Source: Eurosta solidaginis
Lineage: Eukaryota; Arthropoda; Insecta; Diptera; Tephritidae
Assembly (NCBI RefSeq): GCF_040869045.1
Contig: NC_090322.1
Coordinates: 274,314,662-274,378,661, forward strand
Length of the DNA stretch: 64,000 nt
Reading direction: 5' to 3'
Part shown: positions 11,058 through 23,248 of the stretch, in pieces
Layout: each line of letters begins with the position of its first letter
Numbering within the stretch: position 1 is the stretch's first letter
Made by a program: the position numbers and the translations under genes
The notes under the pieces: generated by a model
Databases searched by the model: none
Told to the model about the DNA's origin: nothing
The model's input: the letters and a program-made list of their open reading frames with translations, nothing else

Positions 11058-11091
<34 letters not shown>

Positions 11092-11389
11092 ATAAATATA
11101 AATAAATAATCTAATAATTATAAATTTTAAAATATAACAAGTATATTTATAACAACAGGGTATACATGAAAATTTTACAATCGAATGAAAATTTTTTTAG
11201 TAGGTCACGAAAAAAACCTTAAAAAGCAAAGTCGAAAAAGTCAAAAAATTAAATTTCGCCGGCTCGAAAATTATTTTTTTGGGTATGCGTAGTGGAACTT
11301 TTTTCCCTGAGCCCAAATCCTATCGAAAAATCGATGGCGCGATATCGGTTAACTTTCGTCCAAACAAATCGACCCAGTCTAATATGCAA
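10254..11389. other. Unassigned AT-rich DNA
   Basis: This is a low-complexity, AT-rich region with a short TA run followed by T and A tracts near 11060-11100. I see no gene, RNA or element ends. Minus-strand reading frames here lack any recognisable domain. Confidence 0.5.
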
Positions 11390-11790
11390 TCTATATTTTT
11401 GTGGAGAACCGTAGATTGAGCGACACTGGCGCCATCTGACATGAAAAAGTAGCCGACTTGTAACTTTTGTTACAAGCAAAGCATAAGAAGAAAACTTTAA
11501 CATTTTCTTTGGCTAAGGGCGCTGAAATTAAATTTCCCACTCATTGGTAACTTTTCTAACTGCAATAAAACAAATCAATACGACACAAAATATGTTAGCA
11601 AGTACTTTTGTTGTATGGGGAGAATGTTTATAACAGTGCTTCGCCAAATTTTGTATGTGAATGGCCAGGGTGAAATAAACTTCAATTGCCAAGTCTGAAG
11701 TTCCTTCATATTTATAACTGCAACATCTTGGTTGATTGTGCCGATGTTACTGGAGTGCAAAGCTTGTGTTGGAGAATTGTGGTACGTATT
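11390..11790. repeat. Dispersed repeat related to the element at 50573-51088
   Basis: The block from GAGCGACACTGGCGCCATCTGA through the CAACATCTTGGTTGATTG region is repeated, diverged, at about 50665-51030 in the same orientation. The 50.6-kb copy is bounded by TAA duplications, so this is probably an older copy of the same TIR element. No coding capacity is evident. Confidence 0.7.
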
Positions 11791-11994
11791 TATACACAAA
11801 CACATTTTTTATATGCCTTTATTTGGGTTATTGATAATGTTATCGTTTTAATGTGCTATTCATTTAGTGGTTTTAATTAAAACAGGGACGCACCATTAAA
11901 GACGGCTTTAGACATATGTACATTTAACATATAAGTACATATGAGCATTTACTTTTTCCTTTGCTTTCATTTACATTATATCGTCGGTCCCATG

Positions 11995-12147
11995 GGAGAC
12001 TAGCACGTTTCAAATTCACATGGAAGACTAACAACATGGTGGAACGAGGAATAGCGGAGGAGCGTAGAACATGCCACAAGGCACGGCGAAGGGCACAGAG
12101 GGAACGCTCGTCGCCACGATATGATGAGCTACACAATACCTACATGG
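11995..12147 (+). pseudogene. R1-type LINE, upstream fragment
   Basis: A basic stretch (ERGIAEERRTCHKARRRAQR) resembles the arginine-rich linker between endonuclease and reverse transcriptase in R1-clade LINEs. It stops at CTACATGG (12140-12147), and the coding sense resumes at 14844 after a 2.7-kb insertion with CTACATAG. The two halves therefore appear to be one LINE split by a hAT-like element. Confidence 0.55.
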
Positions 12148-12395
12148 TAGAGATATACGCCGCCGAATGTCAAAAAAATCGGCGCGGCGGCGGCGGCGTC
12201 CGGCGCCTTACTATATTTTCTACTCTTTTGAGACTGTCTAGGCCATTTATTGTTCGTCTGGAAAAGTGGTCCGATGTGGTCGAAAGGGGTATCAAGGGAT
12301 GCGCATCACTGCCAGTTATAAAAATCCTATTGCGAAATTTAATACTTTCTAACCGTTCAAAAGTTATTTGAGAAAACAGGCGCTTCCAATGCCGG

Positions 12396-13160
12396 ATTTC
12401 GCATTACCGAATTCACCAAGTTATTAAAACAAAACACTTAAAGAAAAGTTATACATATAATAAATATAAATGCTCACTTCGCATAATTTTTTCAAAATAT
12501 TAACAAAGAACAATGAATTTAAATGAAATGTCCCAAAATATAGAACACATTTTCAAAATGTCCTCAAGTTGTTAAAAAAGCAAGTTACCCGAAAAAGAAA
12601 AAGATGCCGAATTTTATATCCGGAGTGGCTCGAAGATTAAGGAAAATCTGTGCTACAAAATCCTTTAGTATGGCTCCAGTGGTTTAAATTCTCCTTTGAA
12701 ATGATTTTCAGCTCATACTTATGTAAGTTGCTTATACATATCCTCAACATGTATGAGAAAGGTTGGAAAAACACTTTATTTGCTTTACTATAAAATAGCG
12801 TCTGAAATCTTAATTTTGATTTTCACACTTCATCATTGGACACCCAAGTCTCCCGGTTTGACATTTCCTAAAGTTGGTGGCCCTATCGCCAACTTGTACC
12901 TTGGACTGTATAACATTGGATATAGCCTATCAACCGTGTTTAAATGTCACCCGTTACGGCTCCTGTTACAAATGAAAATAGGTAAGCACATATATTTACC
13001 AGGTGAGGCTTTGTCCTTCGCAAGAACACTCAAAGTGGTGAAGCAAAAGCTTTCTCAAGACAGTCGATGACCGGGTGTTCTACTATCCTAACGAAGAGGA
13101 TAGTCGAACTAGACTGAAAACTGAAGGCGGTCATCCACAATGAGATCTTATATCATAAGG
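12396..13160. repeat. Internal repeat shared with 63280-64000
   Basis: From ATTCACCAAGTTATTAAAA through CAGGTGAGGCTTTGTC to the window-edge homologue the two blocks follow each other with small indels. The preceding GC-rich piece (12160-12375) likewise matches 56325-56538. The homologous copy on the right is split by the large 130-bp-repeat element. The 105-residue frame within it (12753-13070) is not preserved as a protein feature I recognise. Confidence 0.75.
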
Positions 13161-13970
13161 CCGGAAACGAAGACTATTGAAGTAAATTTATCGAACACAA
13201 ACGTATGCAAATTTTGGTCTACATTTTAAAACTTTTATCCACGGTCCTTGCAAGTTTAAATTATGTAGATGCGCCAAGGATTATACGATTTTCACCCATG
13301 AGTTACGCAATGATATCCACTTTGACTGCTTATGATGTCGAGGCCGGCATCCTTGGCAGAATAGTTACTTCCTAATGTTTCAAGGTGTTTTTTGGTGTAG
13401 CTCGGACGCATAGCGCGACAAAAACATCCGTCAGAAAGTCTTCGGAGCTACACCTAGAGCTTCTAGGAAAGTGACGTCGACGAAGGTATGAGTCCGAAGT
13501 CGCAGCCCTATAGCTTCTGTGCTGGCATATTGTATTAGGGCCAGGATGCGTGGTAACGACTGGTGGTCGGGATTGCTACTGTTCGCACGTCTGGAATTGT
13601 AGCTCTTAGAAACAGCCGAAAAAGCTGAAGGCGCCCTTTGGTGCGATCAACAATAAGCCAGCATTGATACTAATCGTTAAAACTGTGCCACGAGAGTCAT
13701 GACTTTCAATAGACCATCAATAGCAACCGTAAGTCGCCTTTGTGCGTAACCAACAAGGAGCCACAAATGATTTAAAGAAATCGTGCCGACGACGGGTATT
13801 ATAGTTAGCCCAGAACATCTCCTTCAGTGAAACTACGCTACAAAAGTTTTACCATTTTAAGTATTTCTCCCTCTCTGTGCAAGACAATTTTCTGAACGAT
13901 CCGCGAGAGGCAAAAACCGCGGATCTTTCCGAAATGGCCGAAACGTCAGTTTCCTTAAATACGTACAAAC

Positions 13971-14561
13971 CAGGCATGCTTAACCAACGAAACGATATCA
14001 TTTCGTTACGATAATCAACGTTAATAAACGAAACGAAATGACTTCGTTTCGTTTATTAACGTTAAGATCGTCAAATTAACGAAATGATTTCGTTTCGTTT
14101 TCTGCCATATCAAAACGAAATCAAATCGTTTATGTTGATTATTAATTTCAAACTATGCTGGCAAAGCTGATTGATGGCGGAGTCATTAAAGGTGAAAGCA
14201 TTATCCAAGCTGATTGCAACTTTTCTCATGAATTTTGACAGTACGAACATTTCTCAGAGTATTTTTGACATTACCACCAACGAATTGCACAAACAACTTA
14301 CATAGAGGGTGTGTGTGTATGTGCGCTCGTTGTTGCCACCTTACGGCTTCACCATGGCTATAGCATTGCCAGCATAATTCAAACATAAAGTATCACGTTT
14401 TCGTTAACGTTTTTAACGTTAACGAAAGCTTTTCGTTTCGGTTAAAAACGAGATACAATTTATCTTGATAATTTCTTTATCGATAATATTTCGAAGTGTT
14501 TCAACGGAAACGGTGGACATTTTTTGATAAACGATTAGCTTAACGTTAAGGTGCATCCCTG
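13971..14561 (+). mobile_element. 591-bp hAT MITE, copy 3
   Basis: Exactly the same length as the other copies, flanked by GTACAAAC (13963-13970 and 14562-14569). Unlike copies 1, 2 and 4, the 5-bp centre of its long palindrome (14017-14063) reads ATGAC, the reverse complement of GTCAT, so the spacer has flipped between perfect 21-bp arms. Confidence 0.92.
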
Positions 14562-14843
14562 GTACAAACAAACCCTTTCCAAATAAAATTTTTTTTCATT
14601 TTCGCGTTACAAGCCTCCCACATACTCATCCTTAATGATGTTGTTCCAGATCGTCAAACATACCATTGACGGCAGCAGTATGTTTCCATATTCATTAGTT
14701 GTGGACAATGTGATACTCTGCCAGTCATTCAACTCAGAAGTTTACGCCGATCACTTTGTCGGCGCGCCGGACACGCCGCCGCCGCCGGTATATAATAGAG
14801 CCTACGCCGCCGCCGCCGATTAAGTGACCGGCGTAAACCTCTG

Positions 14844-16220
14844 CTACATAGCCCAAAGAAAGGCGCTTAAAAATATAAAAAAGAGCAAGAGAGCGTGCTT
14901 CAAGGAACCGATGGGTAGTGCCGATCTTGGGGATTGGCTTACAGAACGGTGATGGCGATAATTAAAATAGCCTACATGCCCGAGATCGTAGAAACTCTTT
15001 TTCCGACACAAGACTGGATGCAACACAAAGAGATAGTAAGCCTCCAGGACTGAATGGAGTGCCAAATCCAGCCCTTAAATCAGCGATAATGTGTAGAAAA
15101 TCGGATCTCTTCAACGCCCGTATCCAAGAAGGCGTCTTCATCCACGCATGGAAACGTCAAATACTGGTTCTTTTGCTGAAACCTGGTAAGATGACCGACC
15201 AGCCATCTTCCTACAGGCCACTTTGTATGTTGGGTCCAATAGGAAAGATTATCAAACGTATTATTAGTGAACGTGTCCAGCAGACCCTGGAAAGTACAGT
15301 AGGCTTGTCAAATAGTTTGGATTTCGAAAATTGAGATCCACGATAGATGCAATACAAACAGTTGTCAATATAGCCCGCAGAGCCATAACCGGAGGCCAAA
15401 GTAAAAGGAAGCTCTGTGCACTGATAATATTGGATATTAGAAGTTCTTTTAAAACCGCGAAATGGATGCAGATAATGACAGCGCTACGAAACTGTGGCAC
15501 ACCTGCTTACTCAGAATAATTGGTAACTATTTAAGCGACAGAGTAATCCTTTTTGATACGGATAGGGGACCAAGAAAGCACATCACGGGCAGTGTCCTCA
15601 GGGATCTGTTCTGGATCCAACGCTATGGAATGCGATGTAGGGCGGTGTGCAACAAATCGATTTTCCCGGAGGCACGGAAATTGTCGGATATGCAGATGAT
15701 ATTGTCGTAGTAGTAGTGGCCAAGAAACTTGATCTGCTGCAAGCATTATGTAAAAACGCCGTGGGAGGAAGAAAGGAATGGCTGACGAACATGGGGCTGG
15801 AGATGGCTAGCAATTAGACAGAGCAGTGGTGAGCTGAAAGTGGACTGTGGATGAGTTAGTCCTAACCATAAGAGATTATCAAATAAATTCAAAGCCTTTC
15901 TTGAAATACCTTGGAGTAAACATTGACTCAAAACTAACTTTTAAGAAGCACTTCAGGGCGGTGGGGGAGAAAGTTTCTAGAGTTAGTGGAGCCCGAACGC
16001 GAATAATGCCCAACATCGGCGGCCCAGGCGAAGCTACACGTCAGCTATTATCGAAAACCAGCTCGATAATATTATATGCAGCATCAGTATGGCACGGATT
16101 TAAAACGGTCGACCAAAAAGATATGCGTGTAGCCTATGTTTTATCCAAGAAAATGCCAGTAGATCTACTCTCAGGTGAAATGGCCGATCTGTTGTGGTGT
16201 CTCTGTATGTCCATTAAATA
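14844..16220 (+). pseudogene. R1-type LINE reverse transcriptase fragment
   Basis: A non-LTR reverse transcriptase in several frames. It shows a basic linker (QRKALKNIKKSKRACFKE), then IVETLFPTQDWM, VPNPALKSAI, LLLKPGKMTDQPSSYRPL and GPIGKI (15059-15334). These are followed by STIDAIQTVVNIARRAITGG (15331-15519), ALRNCGTPAYS, the PQGSVLDPTLWNAM region and the catalytic GYADDIVVV near 15690-15715, and a thumb region at 15847-16221. The SYRPL...GKI and YADD motifs and overall order fit the R1 clade. Multiple frameshifts and stops, for example the TAG after LWNAM, make it inactive. The C-terminus beyond about 16220 is not seen. Confidence 0.75.
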
Positions 16221-16570
16221 ATTAATACGTCTTTTTATTTTAAAAAAATCTAACAAGAATACATTTTATTTTCAATCATCCAAACATTGTGGATAAGACA
16301 AGTGTGATAACTTCTGCATAGATGTCAAAATTACAAACAGAATGGATCAGGATACAAAAAAGAAGGTAGTTCCACTAAAAAATTTTTGACGTATTTGGGA
16401 TTTTTGAAGTTTCATAATGTTTGTTTTTTCCCAGAAGCGTTGCCATACCGTTACTGTATAAGGCGAAATTGTGGTTTTTCGAGATGGAAATTTCATTTAG
16501 GATGAAAACGGAATGATCATCTGAGACAACAATAATATGCTTTAGCACGATTTATGTGAATATAGTAAAA
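16221..16570. other. Unassigned AT-rich DNA
   Basis: AT-rich DNA between the R1 remnant and a small TIR element, with no gene or repeat signature that I can support. It ends in the 5-bp duplication TAAAA (16566-16570). Confidence 0.5.
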
Positions 16571-16897
16571 CCAAAGAGGATAAATATAATAAGAGCCACC
16601 AGTCTGCTACGAGTGGCGAGTAACTCGCAGGAAATTAAAAAAATTGATGCCTAATGTTTTCCATGAGGGACATTTTTAATTGTCTCGCATTTATCCATGC
16701 TGTGTGCAAATACGATTTTTGGAAAGAGCATTAATTAATTAATTAAATACAGTCGGAAAAATAAACACAAATACGCCACGAAAATGTATAGAAGACATTT
16801 ATGCACATCTCGCCCACAAAAAAAACGTACGACTAGCATAACGAAAACATTATACAAAGTAATGAGTGACGTCTCTTATTACATTTATCCTCTTTGA
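16571..16897. mobile_element. CCAAAGAGG-TIR MITE with 5-bp target duplication, copy 1 (327 bp)
   Basis: The ends are CCAAAGAGGATAAATATAAT and, inward from the right, TCAAAGAGGATAAATGTAAT. The flanks are TAAAA (16566-16570 and 16898-16902). The interior, with an AGTCGGAAAAATAAACAC stretch, recurs in the element at 52379-53322, which also has a 5-bp duplication. No protein is encoded. The superfamily is not determined. Confidence 0.8.
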
Positions 16898-17083
16898 TAA
16901 AACATGCAATTTTATTGAAAAATAGTGGATAATGACTCATACATTGGTTAATGACTCGATATCTTTATGGCAGCTTGACCCCTAGACAGAAAAAAAAAAT
17001 ACACGAAAAAGCCTGTTGTTCTACCATGGCCCTATTATCATGCCGCTACAGTGGATATTTCTCAAAGCATGTTGATAAACAGC

Positions 17084-17996
17084 CCAATTCTAAACGAAAA
17101 TTCCGTGCGAGTTTTCTCCCTTCTCCCATTCCTCGTATTCTAAATAAAAATTCCTTGTGAGTTTTTTCACTTCTCCCTTTCCTCCTATTCTGAACAATGT
17201 TCGAAAAAGCGGAAACCGGTTATGGGAGAAAAGTAGGTATTATGAATGTGAGGGAGAGGGAGATTTCTCTGCCATTTCATAGGAGTTTTTTCACTTGTTA
17301 AATTAAAGGGAATGCATCAAAATAGTTAAAGGAAATTGGTTATTTTAAGAAAGAACACTTATTTGTACAAATTTGTGCTAAAATATGTATTTATATTCTA
17401 CCACAATATTCTCACTTCTAATACAACAACAACTACAACCACAATATACTTTATTTTAAGTTGAAAAGTATATCATAAGCAACGGTAGAGCTCTTGGTAT
17501 ACAAATTTGATGCAGCCATCCAGAAATTGCGCAAGGATTTTTTAATAAGGCTTAAATAGATTTTGGCATATGATGAAGGACGAATTCAACTCAACTTGGC
17601 CGCCAGAAAATTGCTTTGCTGAATGAAAGCAGGCAACTCCGGCAGATTTGTGTTATGCGGCCGTCTTCTTCTTATGTTCCGCTGTTGATGTTGCTGTGGC
17701 ACCAATTCATTACTCATTTCAGTGAATACCACATGAAATGCAATAAATACTGTGCAATGTTTATATTTTATTTCTTAATTTCCAACAAATTTGCAACAAT
17801 AATTAAACTTTTCAATTTTTTAAACAAAATAAGAAATGTGCAACGAAATTTCAATTGACAAAACAGCTGACTTCGAAAATTCGAAATTCCTATTCCCCAA
17901 TTATTGTTCTCCCTAGGAGAACAGAATTGGAGGAATTTTTCCGCGGGAATAAAAAAATCCGCGAGAACAAAATTCCGCGAGAATATTTAGAATTGG
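17084..17996. mobile_element. Possible TIR element with CCAATTCTAAA ends
   Basis: CCAATTCTAAA at 17084 is mirrored by TTTAGAATTGG ending at 17996. Both ends are rich in ATTCC, CTCGCGGAATTTT-like and TTCTCCC words in opposite orientations. I could not identify a convincing target duplication, so the edges are tentative. The inner region includes ordinary AT-rich DNA and no recognisable gene. Confidence 0.4.
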
Positions 17997-18625
17997 TCTG
18001 AAAAAGTGTACCTCCAAAGTCTGCACATCTATGTCAATGCTAAAAGGGCACAGAATGTGTATAGCCCCAAGGTGACCCGTGGCACCATGGGCAAAAATAC
18101 TCTCATAACTAGTGGCTAACCTGCAGAGCTACAGGGTAATGTTCTCCCTAAAAAATAGTTTGACAATTCCCTCCTAAAGCGCAACTATTGAATTATACAA
18201 TAAATAAAAAAATAAAAAATGTGGACTTGTAGCCAATTTATCTAATTGCGGTGTCAGATTATAAGGACCTCCTTTGAGCAAGCAATTGACAAACGTGTAT
18301 GTTTTGTCAAAATGTTCTGAGCAAACGTACGGACACTTAAGTAGGCTATATTCCCTTGCTTTGTATACTTCGATCCATGTTTTTTCCACCAAAAAAATGT
18401 AGAAACCTTTCCTATGCTGATATTTCGTATTAAAATATTTTCAAGGCATGGGGCTCATTTTTTTTTTCTTTTTTATTTAAAATAACTATGAAAGTAATTC
18501 AGTCGTATTCATTAATATGAAATCCATCAAAATTAGAAAAATTCGTAACATTTTTCATCTGGTAGCTTGTTTTTGGTGAGATTGTCATTATCCCCGCAAA
18601 AGTCAAGTGGCTAAGGTGACACTAA
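17997..18625. other. Unassigned DNA
   Basis: No gene, RNA or repeat boundary recognised. The region ends at the TAA target duplication (18623-18625) of the next element. Confidence 0.5.
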
Positions 18626-18877
18626 TTCCCCTATTACCGTTTACAACTCAACTCTGGTTGGGTTGAAATTTGGCAATTTGGTCTTACAGATTACAACTCA
18701 ACCTGTCAAAAAAATGTCGGCTGAGTTGCCTGGTCTAACAACTTTTTGTGGCATTACTGTTTACAACCTTGTGTTGGTGTAGTTGTCAAAGACGTCAAAA
18801 TCTTACAACTGATTACTAGCAGTTGTCTCATACAAATTTGCAGTTGTTTTGAAAAAAGGTAACGTTGTACAAGACGG

Positions 18878-19294
18878 TTCACCACCTAATTTTCAACAAA
18901 AATTTTCAAAGTTGGTATCAAAAGACACGTTTCGACCTCCGATTTTAGAATCCGAAAACAAAAATTAAAAATTGAGTTTCTGTCATATCATTTCGGTTCA
19001 AATTTTCATGTGGTTGTTGTATTTTGCCGGATTTTTTGTACACACTAATGCAGAAAGGCGCTGGATCCACCCAGGGTTATTTTTACAAATCGCGGCCGAA
19101 GGCCGCCAACGCAGAAAGATGTTCTGTGCAAAAAAACTATAGATCGGGCCTCATATTTCGGGCCCTCTGGGGGCCATTTTGTGGGTTTTTGTAAATATTT
19201 TGGACAGAAATAAAATTTTTAATTTCCGCTTTCGAATCCTAAAAACGGAGATCGAAACACGTCTTTTGGTACCACCTTTGATAAGAGTTAGATG
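18878..19294. mobile_element. Possible nested MITE with long inverted ends
   Basis: Inverted ends read CACCACCTAA and CACCATCTAA, followed on both sides by a near-match of the TATCAAAAGAC...GTTTCGA region and a GAATCCGAAA/GATTCGAAAG region. The middle has the CGGCCGAAGGC motif also seen in the MITE at 36596-37015. No target duplication was identified. Confidence 0.45.
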
Positions 19295-19439
19295 GTGCAC
19301 GGAAAACGTTACCGAATAAAAACAAAAAATTGAAAGCCAGTAGTTTTTAAATCAAGCAATAATAAACAATTTTGTACACATTTATAGAAAAAACAACGTC
19401 TAAACGAAGGATTATATTGAATAACAGCCACGGGCTGTC

Positions 19440-20090
19440 TTCTTATGTCCCCAGAACACCATCTACATAATGAGGCGAGAATACTCCCCATCAGGGAGAG
19501 AAATGAGATGCTCACCAAACAATTCCTGTTGAATACCCAGAAACCTGGGCATCCCAACAGACATCTGATTGATGAGCCAACACCGCCTAGGGGCTTAAGG
19601 AGTCATCTCATTATGAGGAAATACGGCACCTGAGAACTCATCCGTATTAAGTAAAAAACACAAGCAGGTCCTCAGTGAACTCCACAAACAGGCGTCGGAC
19701 CTTTATGATAGGAATTTCCCGGTGAATCGAGAACTCAAAGAACAGAACCCAAAGCTTGCGGAACAGGAACGCATACTCCCCAGGGAACCGCGAGTCACTA
19801 TAGCTCATCTTCGTTCTGGATACCGCAACAGGCTCAACTCTTAGCTATCCAGAATCAACCCCGACATACAAAATGTATGCCCCGCTTGCAACGTGTCCCC
19901 ACATGACACCAACCATCTTTTTAATTGTAATGTGGAAACAACGCCTCTAACACCCCTCTCATTATGGTCCACCCCTGTTGGAACTGCAAGTTTCCTTGGA
20001 CTCCCGTTAGAGGACATTGATGACAATTTGTGATCGGTCGCACCTATTAGGTGGGGCGAAGCACTGCTACAACAACAATAACTTTTTGAC
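19440..20090 (+). pseudogene. LINE open-reading-frame 3' end with (CAA)n tail
   Basis: A degenerate C-terminal part of a non-LTR retrotransposon protein. Recognisable pieces are HLHNEARILPIRERNEMLTK (19445-19633), then in another frame IAHLRSGYRNRLNS, a Cys/His motif in CPACNVSPHDTNHLFNC (near 19885-19935) and a terminal FLGLPLEDIDDNL before the stop near 20032. A short 3' end follows and the element finishes with GCTACAACAACAATAAC, a CAA-type tail. The reverse transcriptase domain is absent (5' truncation) and there are several stops. The C-terminus and tail resemble an I/LOA-like insect LINE. The dispersed SINE in this window ends in the same GCTACAACAACAA tail. Confidence 0.7.
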
Positions 20091-21985
20091 TTTATGGAGG
20101 GACATTCCGAAGTTGGACGAGGCTGGCCGCAGTTCGGATACAGCCAAAATAGGTGAAATTATGCGAAAGTGAGTCCCATTGATACTAATCACTACTCGTG
20201 GTAATCCTGTTTTAGAGTAAAATACAATTTTTGCTGTTTGGGTTTTAATCCACTTCGCACAAATATGCTCCTCAATAATATCTAAAACCAGTCCAACACC
20301 AAAATCATTTCCACAGCATTTTTGATAGCTGCCATCAGCAAGGAATCTCAGTGTGGCGCATAATTTTAAAATAGGGATAAAGCCTTCCCTCGAACGCGTT
20401 TGCGGAAATGATCCTTAATTGTGTTTAGTAATGAGCAAAATGCTTACTTTCAAATCTGCAAAATAACTTCATTTCAAGCTCATCATTTGTCACTTAAACA
20501 TTTTCTTACTTGGTGCTTGGTAGTTCCAAGGGATAGGAATGATCACGCGAATGTTTCCGTATTCGCGACATGTTAATCACCAACATTTCGCCATTGTAAA
20601 ATACAAATATGACTTGATACGCAACTCTCTCATTTTTCGCGCTCTCACGAGGGATTTATCTCAAATTTGAACTGGCAACAATCACAGATAAATCCCTCGC
20701 GCCAGCTGAAGCGGCTGCCAGAACAAAAAAAGTGCCAGCTAAAATGAAAAACGGGCCAAAAATTTCGGTGTACTTTAGTTTGACGTACAACTGTAGAAAT
20801 GTCTTAAAAAATTATGGAAAAAGGATAACAATACATCTTTTAGTGTAAATATTATTAGTTCGAAGGCGGAAGGTAAATATTATTTCCCATTCAAAAGTTA
20901 TCACTAAAAACAGGTTTTGTAAATATGAAGTCCCGATGCAACCAGTCCATTTTGATCACAGAACCTGGAACGTCAGACATGTAGGATAAGCCCTATCCAT
21001 TAAATGATGTTATCATAGGTCCGGTTTACTGAAATTTCAAAAGAATATATGGTTTTCACTGTGAGTTAAATGCGTTACAATATCTAACTAATTAATTTAA
21101 TCAAAACGTAAATTTTACTTCGATTTGTTTATATTTGACTAACTAGTCGTATTATTGTAAAATAAGTTTAAATAAATGAATATTTTACGACTATCATTTT
21201 ACTAAATGATTGAAACTATAATCGCCGAAATGTTGTCAAAAATACCCATATTCAGATCTACCCATTTTTGTTTGGAGTGGCATCATTTACAAATGTTATA
21301 AAAAATGTGCATATTGACAGCGCTCTCTCGAAACAAATGCCGTCTTTCAGTAAGTTTTACAGCTCCGGCTCACGCTCAATTCTCACGGGAATGCTCTGGA
21401 TCATTGAGAGACTTGAGAAGCAGATGTCGTGAAATTTTCGCACACGTGAAATGTGATAGGCAGATGTCGCCACTGTTTTTCATTTAACTCATACGGCGAA
21501 AGGCTAAGCAGCGACATCTATTTTTCAAAAAGTAGGTTTATTAAAGGCAGCGTTGCCAAACTAAAAAGAAGTAATTAACAAATTATCTGGCTCACAAATT
21601 GAACCAGACTTCTATCTGGATTTATCTGGCTCAAATCGTTGTTGTTGCATTTACATGCAAAATTATTTATCTGGCTCAGGATTTTGCCACCGGATGATAG
21701 CTAAAGAGTTGCAAATCCATTCATCTATGGTAAAATAGATTTCATATCATATAATATCTTGTAATAACAAAATTACTTTTGCAAATGCTTAAATTTCCGC
21801 CACAAATTGATCAGCTGTTCATTTATCTGTCAAATCATCACTTTCCTAGGTTGGCAACACCAATTCAACTTCAACTGAAATAAGTTGTAATTCGTAATAC
21901 CAAACAGGAGTTTAGTTGTCTTAAAGTTGAGTTGTTTTAATTACAACACAACTAAGTTGAGTTGTAAACGGTAATAGGGGCATAA

Positions 21986-23248
21986 ATGAAACTACCTCCT
22001 ATTTTTGTATAATGGAATGGATCACCTGATTTTAATTTGACTATCGCTGCCTCATTCTGTATCTCTTTTCATCACCCGCTGAAGATAGCCGACCCTATGC
22101 ACCGCCCATGGTGGAATGACCAGGTGAAGTAAATAAAAAAGGACAGAAGATGTGCGCTATCTGAAACGGTAGTGATGTATTTTCGAGGGTCAGAAGAGAG
22201 TAAAATGTTTACCCGCTTTGAAAAATTAGGAGTAGAAAAATAAATACCTTGCTACGAAAGCCATTACAGAAATGGCTTTTTTCCGCGTATCAGTGCCACC
22301 TAACGCCAATGCAAAAGTGAATACAAAGGACCAGTGCGAGTTAACATTACTTTTAGTAACGAATAAAAATAAAAAATTCAATTTGGCCACTTTAACTGAC
22401 CTCAATTTCAACTGCAGTTGAAACTTTCGTTGAAAAACCGGACATAAAAGAAGCATGTGTTATTAATATAAATTACATATGTACGTCAGTTATTTAGTTG
22501 AACTATTCTGCGTTTGGCGGAACTTAAATGGGGTTCGGGTTCGATGAAAAGTTTTACAGTCACACTTGGAAGTGATCGTGATAGGTTTAAATGGGCTTCC
22601 GTCCCTTAAAATGAATTGACATGTTCATCTGCTTTATTGATTTGTCATTGAGAGTCGGGATTAAAACATATGCTCTTCTAATATATAATAGCAAACTTAT
22701 TCAGAAGATCCCCCAAAATTTCTTGACAGTTTCATATTCATAGTATATATTGTTAATTAATGCAATAATATTTTTAAGTGTTGATCTAGGCTCGTAAGAG
22801 TCGTAATAAATAAATATATTTTAAATTACAATCCTTAAGTGTAACATTCCTCTCATCTTAGTGTTCTGATTTATAGGGCCAAACAGCAACAGTAAGTTAC
22901 AATTTTTTCTATACTTAGAATACCTCTGTTTAGGCGAAGTTTTTTCAAAATAAGGTATAATACGACAATTATGGGGTTCTTGAAGGAATGAGAAAATAAT
23001 TCTTCGGAAGTCTTCAGTAGTACTGCACAGGGGAAGATCCTTGGTTGAATATGACGCGAATGCAAATAGTTTGTTTCAATTTTTTTGGGAACAAATTAAA
23101 CATATGTATGTAATGATAATATCAAAAATATGGAAGTATTAGTTTAGTACGGCCTTACTTATGGAAGCCAACACCAAAGATACCCTAAATGATGAATTTC
23201 TGTAATTAAATCCGGTAAAGGTCCATCGATATTCACCTAATAGTTTAT
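21986..23248. other. Unassigned DNA upstream of the jockey-type LINE
   Basis: AT-rich, with short frames lacking recognisable domains. I see no element ends or structural RNAs. Confidence 0.5.

Larger units (their letters stand above)
12148..14843. mobile_element. hAT-like element inserted in the R1 LINE (2.7 kb)
   Basis: The ends are TAGAGATATACGCCG and, inward from the right, CAGAGGTTTACGCCG. The flanks are the 8-bp duplication CTACATGG/CTACATAG with one mismatch. GC-rich GCCGCC tracts lie just inside both ends (12160-12205 and 14760-14820). The interior holds a repeat shared with the right edge of the window (12396-13160), unassigned DNA at 13160-13970, and a nested 591-bp MITE. No transposase was recognised, so it looks non-autonomous. 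Confidence 0.65.
18626..21982. mobile_element. 3.36-kb TIR element with TAA duplication (PIF/Harbinger-like)
   Basis: The ends are TTCCCCTATTACCGTTTACA and, inward from the right, TGCCCCTATTACCGTTTACA, both continuing as ACTCAACT. The flanks are TAA (18623-18625 and 21983-21985). Subterminal AGTTGAGTTGT-like words recur at both ends. No transposase is visible. The inside holds a LINE 3' fragment (19440-20090), a possible MITE (18878-19294) and about 1.8 kb of unassigned DNA (20090-21890). The element grew by later insertions or carries captured DNA. Confidence 0.75.

Noticed and set aside
12040..12371. Single 136-codon gene with an RGGGG stretch
   Set aside because: The frame crosses from R1 LINE sequence into the GC-rich hAT end at 12148; it is a junction artefact.
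12753..13070. 105-codon frame as a host gene
   Set aside because: It lies in a dispersed repeat also present at 63.6-63.9 kb, where the frame is not kept.
14201..14386. Open frame inside the 591-bp MITE (and its equivalent in other copies)
   Set aside because: It appears only because the MITE copies are near-identical; it has no domain and overlaps non-coding subterminal structure.
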